Assembly (NCBI GenBank): GCA_003252075.1 | Contig: QKDO01000078.1 | Span: forward strand, 1 to 64,000 | Length of the DNA: 64,000 bases | Direction: 5' to 3' | Source: Nitrospirota bacterium | GTDB lineage: Bacteria > Nitrospirota > Thermodesulfovibrionia > Thermodesulfovibrionales > UBA6898 | Shown: positions 62,609-64,000 of the stretch, in pieces | Position numbering within the stretch: position 1 is the stretch's first letter | Layout: the number at the start of each line of letters is the position of its first letter | Notes under the pieces: model-generated | The model's input: only the letters and a program-made list of their open reading frames with translations | Databases searched by the model: none | Told to the model about the DNA's origin: nothing | Translations under genes and position numbers: made by a program

Positions 62609-63322
62609 ATGATCGACATCCACTGTCATATACTGCCGGAAATGGACGACGGCCCCGTGGAACTCGAAGCGACCATGAAGATGCTCAGCATGGCCGAAGA
62701 CGACGGCATCAGCCACATCATTGCAACTCCCCATTACCAGTGCCAGGATGTGCCCACGATGCAGGACATTGATGACCGTGTCTCCCTTGTCCGGGAAGAG
62801 ATGGATAAGAGTGGGTTGCGCATCGAGCTCCTGAGGGGAGCAGATGTCCGGCTAACCTATGAACTGCTCGATTGCATATCCCGGCATGCGCTCCCGACGC
62901 TAAACGGCTCTCGGTATTTCCTGCTCGAACTGCCTGACCTCCTGCCGCCGCATTTCGATGAGCTCATCTTCGAGGCAAGGTTGAAAGGATACGTACCGAT
63001 TGTCACCCATCCCGAGCGCAACTACACGCTGCTTGCATCGCCCCGGCGATCAGAGCTGCTCAGGGAATCGGGTGCCCTGCTCCAGATCACCGCCATGAGC
63101 ATAACCGGTGAATTTGGAAAACAGATAAAGAAATACGCGCTCCAGCTCCTCAAGATGGGCTGCGTCGATTTTGTCGCATCCGATGCTCACAGCACGAACC
63201 GCAGGGTGCCGGTCCTTTCGCGGGCCTACCGGGAAGTATTGGAATTGCTGAACAAGGAAGCGGCCGGGAAGATATTCATGGAAAATCCCGCGGCCGTTAT
63301 TGAAAACAGAGAGATACTATGA
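62609..63322 (+). CDS. PHP-type protein tyrosine phosphatase (CpsB/YwqE family)
   Basis: 237 residues from the ATG at 62609, preceded by GGAG and opening with MIDIHCHILPEMDDGP, the family start with metal ligands H5 and H7. Other metal-site motifs are IIATPHY, VTHPERN and ASDAHS. CpsB-type enzymes dephosphorylate the tyrosine cluster of the Wzc-type kinase and so control capsule or exopolysaccharide synthesis; the matching kinase is encoded at 55263. The frame is open further upstream, through the repeat, but that part has no similarity. Confidence 0.95.
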   Translation: MIDIHCHILPEMDDGPVELEATMKMLSMAEDDGISHIIATPHYQCQDVPTMQDIDDRVSLVREEMDKSGLRIELLRGADVRLTYELLDCISRHALPTLNGSRYFLLELPDLLPPHFDELIFEARLKGYVPIVTHPERNYTLLASPRRSELLRESGALLQITAMSITGEFGKQIKKYALQLLKMGCVDFVASDAHSTNRRVPVLSRAYREVLELLNKEAAGKIFMENPAAVIENREIL

Positions 63323-63330
63323 AAAGGCAT

Positions 63331-63470
63331 ATGCGCAGAAGTGTACATGCGATTATGCGAAAAGGAAAGAAGGAAGGGCAGTTGTATTCACGCTTTTACT
63401 CTTTTTCGCTTCTTGTACGCTTCTTCACGCTCACGCTTCCGCGCTCTTTCGCGTATGGGCATGTACGCGT
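63331..63470. repeat. Octamer-phase inverted repeat element, copy D
   Basis: Left arm: G occurs at 63333, 63341, 63349, 63357, 63365, 63373 and 63381, with GC at 63333, 63349 and 63357. Right arm: CG at 63391 and 63407 with CT at 63399 between, then CA at 63426 and CG at 63434, 63442, 63450 and 63466, again 8 apart with one gap. GTACATGC (63343-63350) is the exact complement of GCATGTAC (63459-63466). It fills the gap between the PHP phosphatase and the NusG-like gene. Confidence 0.74.
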
Positions 63471-63482
63471 ATATATTTTAGT

Positions 63483-63968
63483 ATGAACTGGTACGCTATC
63501 TACACCAAGCCCTCATGCGAGGACTCTACCGCTCTACACCTGAGGAACGCCGGCATTGAGGTCCTGAACCCGAAGATACGCATAAAGAAATACCTGCGCG
63601 GGAAATATCTTACAGTCGTAGAACCTCTCTTCAAGAATTACCTCTTCGCCTCCTTTGACAATGAACGGCACAACCAAATGATCCGGTTCACCCGCGGCGT
63701 GAAGTACATCGTTGGAAAAGAGAACCCAATCGTCGTGCCGGTCGAGATCATCCGTGCGATCAGCGAGCATATGGGTGAGGACAGCATCATCACCCCGGTC
63801 CCTGAACCGCTCAGCAAGGGCGACCGCGTGCTGGTCAAGGAAGGTCCCTTCGCAAATTTCTACGGCATTTTCGAGCGGGAGATACCGGGCAGGGACCGCA
63901 TCGTTATCCTGATCGAGGCCCTCAACTCCCGGCTCGAGATTGAGGATGTCTCGGTCAGAAAAGCCTGA
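63483..63968 (+). CDS. NusG-like transcription antiterminator (RfaH/UpxY type)
   Basis: 161 residues from the ATG at 63483. The NusG N-terminal domain (MNWYAIYTKPSCED, VEPLFKNYLFASFD, RFTRGVKYIVG) and a C-terminal KOW domain (KGDRVLVKEGPFANFYGIFE) are both present. Specialised NusG paralogues of this kind let RNA polymerase read through long surface-polysaccharide operons. Its position here suggests that it controls the rest of the exopolysaccharide locus beyond the window. The frame is open back to 63300, but that stretch is repeat sequence and PHP gene end. Confidence 0.93.
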   Translation: MNWYAIYTKPSCEDSTALHLRNAGIEVLNPKIRIKKYLRGKYLTVVEPLFKNYLFASFDNERHNQMIRFTRGVKYIVGKENPIVVPVEIIRAISEHMGEDSIITPVPEPLSKGDRVLVKEGPFANFYGIFEREIPGRDRIVILIEALNSRLEIEDVSVRKA

Positions 63969-64000
63969 ACGATTTTCCGCCTCTCCTCTTGGTGGTCCTT

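Overview
The window reads as bacterial chromosome with dense, mostly operonic coding. Gene content points to an anaerobic or microaerophilic Gram-negative bacterium of the Nitrospirota or Desulfobacterota kind. The evidence is a membrane-anchored 13-haem cytochrome with a b-type partner, a triheme c7 cytochrome, a haem-motif sensor kinase, a long DHH-CBS-tRNA nucleotidyltransferase fusion, a type II secretion locus and a Wza/Wzc-type exopolysaccharide locus. The phylum is inferred from gene content, not from a marker phylogeny.

Layout. 1-2428: end of a type II fatty-acid/polyketide-like operon (KS-beta lacking both catalytic histidines, FabZ, KS-alpha, ACP). 2473-2792: decayed IS200/IS605 transposase. 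2948-10870: hybrid histidine kinase, P-type ATPase with a universal stress protein, and an OmpR-type two-component pair. 11014-12692: triheme c7 cytochrome, small secreted protein, mannosyl-3-phosphoglycerate phosphatase. 13163-21621: GGDEF protein, DHH-CBS-tRNA nucleotidyltransferase, MarC, YyaL-type thioredoxin protein, DsbD-like protein. 21982-27495: CHASE2 cyclase, SH3 protein, M48 and M56 metallopeptidases and a secreted partner. 27496-32792: long structured leader, 13-haem cytochrome, cytochrome b, haem-motif sensor kinase, NarL-type regulator. 32873-35322 (minus): rpiB-glyA-nrdR followed by tRNA-Gln and tRNA-Glu. 35456-37078: glutaredoxin-like/thioredoxin reductase fusion. 37139-45141: type II secretion genes gspE-F-H-I-J-K-L-M-C; gspD lies at 51446-53506 on the other strand and no gspG is seen. 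45152-51216 (minus): an FtsX-type ABC cassette and a subtilisin-like protease that is a plausible T2SS substrate. 53846-63968: exopolysaccharide locus (broken small secreted gene, Wza, Wzc kinase, TPR protein, DnaJ-NTF2 membrane protein, Wzy/WaaL-type protein, DUF192 protein, PHP tyrosine phosphatase, NusG-like antiterminator), continuing past the window.

The most unusual signal is non-coding. Four intergenic stretches (about 46441-46614, 48928-49095, 62354-62596, 63331-63470) are built from degenerate octamers in strict 8-base phase. The left arm carries a GC dinucleotide every 8 bases and the right arm carries the reverse-complement phase, so each stretch is an inverted pair of arms. At least one arm runs to, or into, the end of a neighbouring coding sequence. 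I know of no description of this element.
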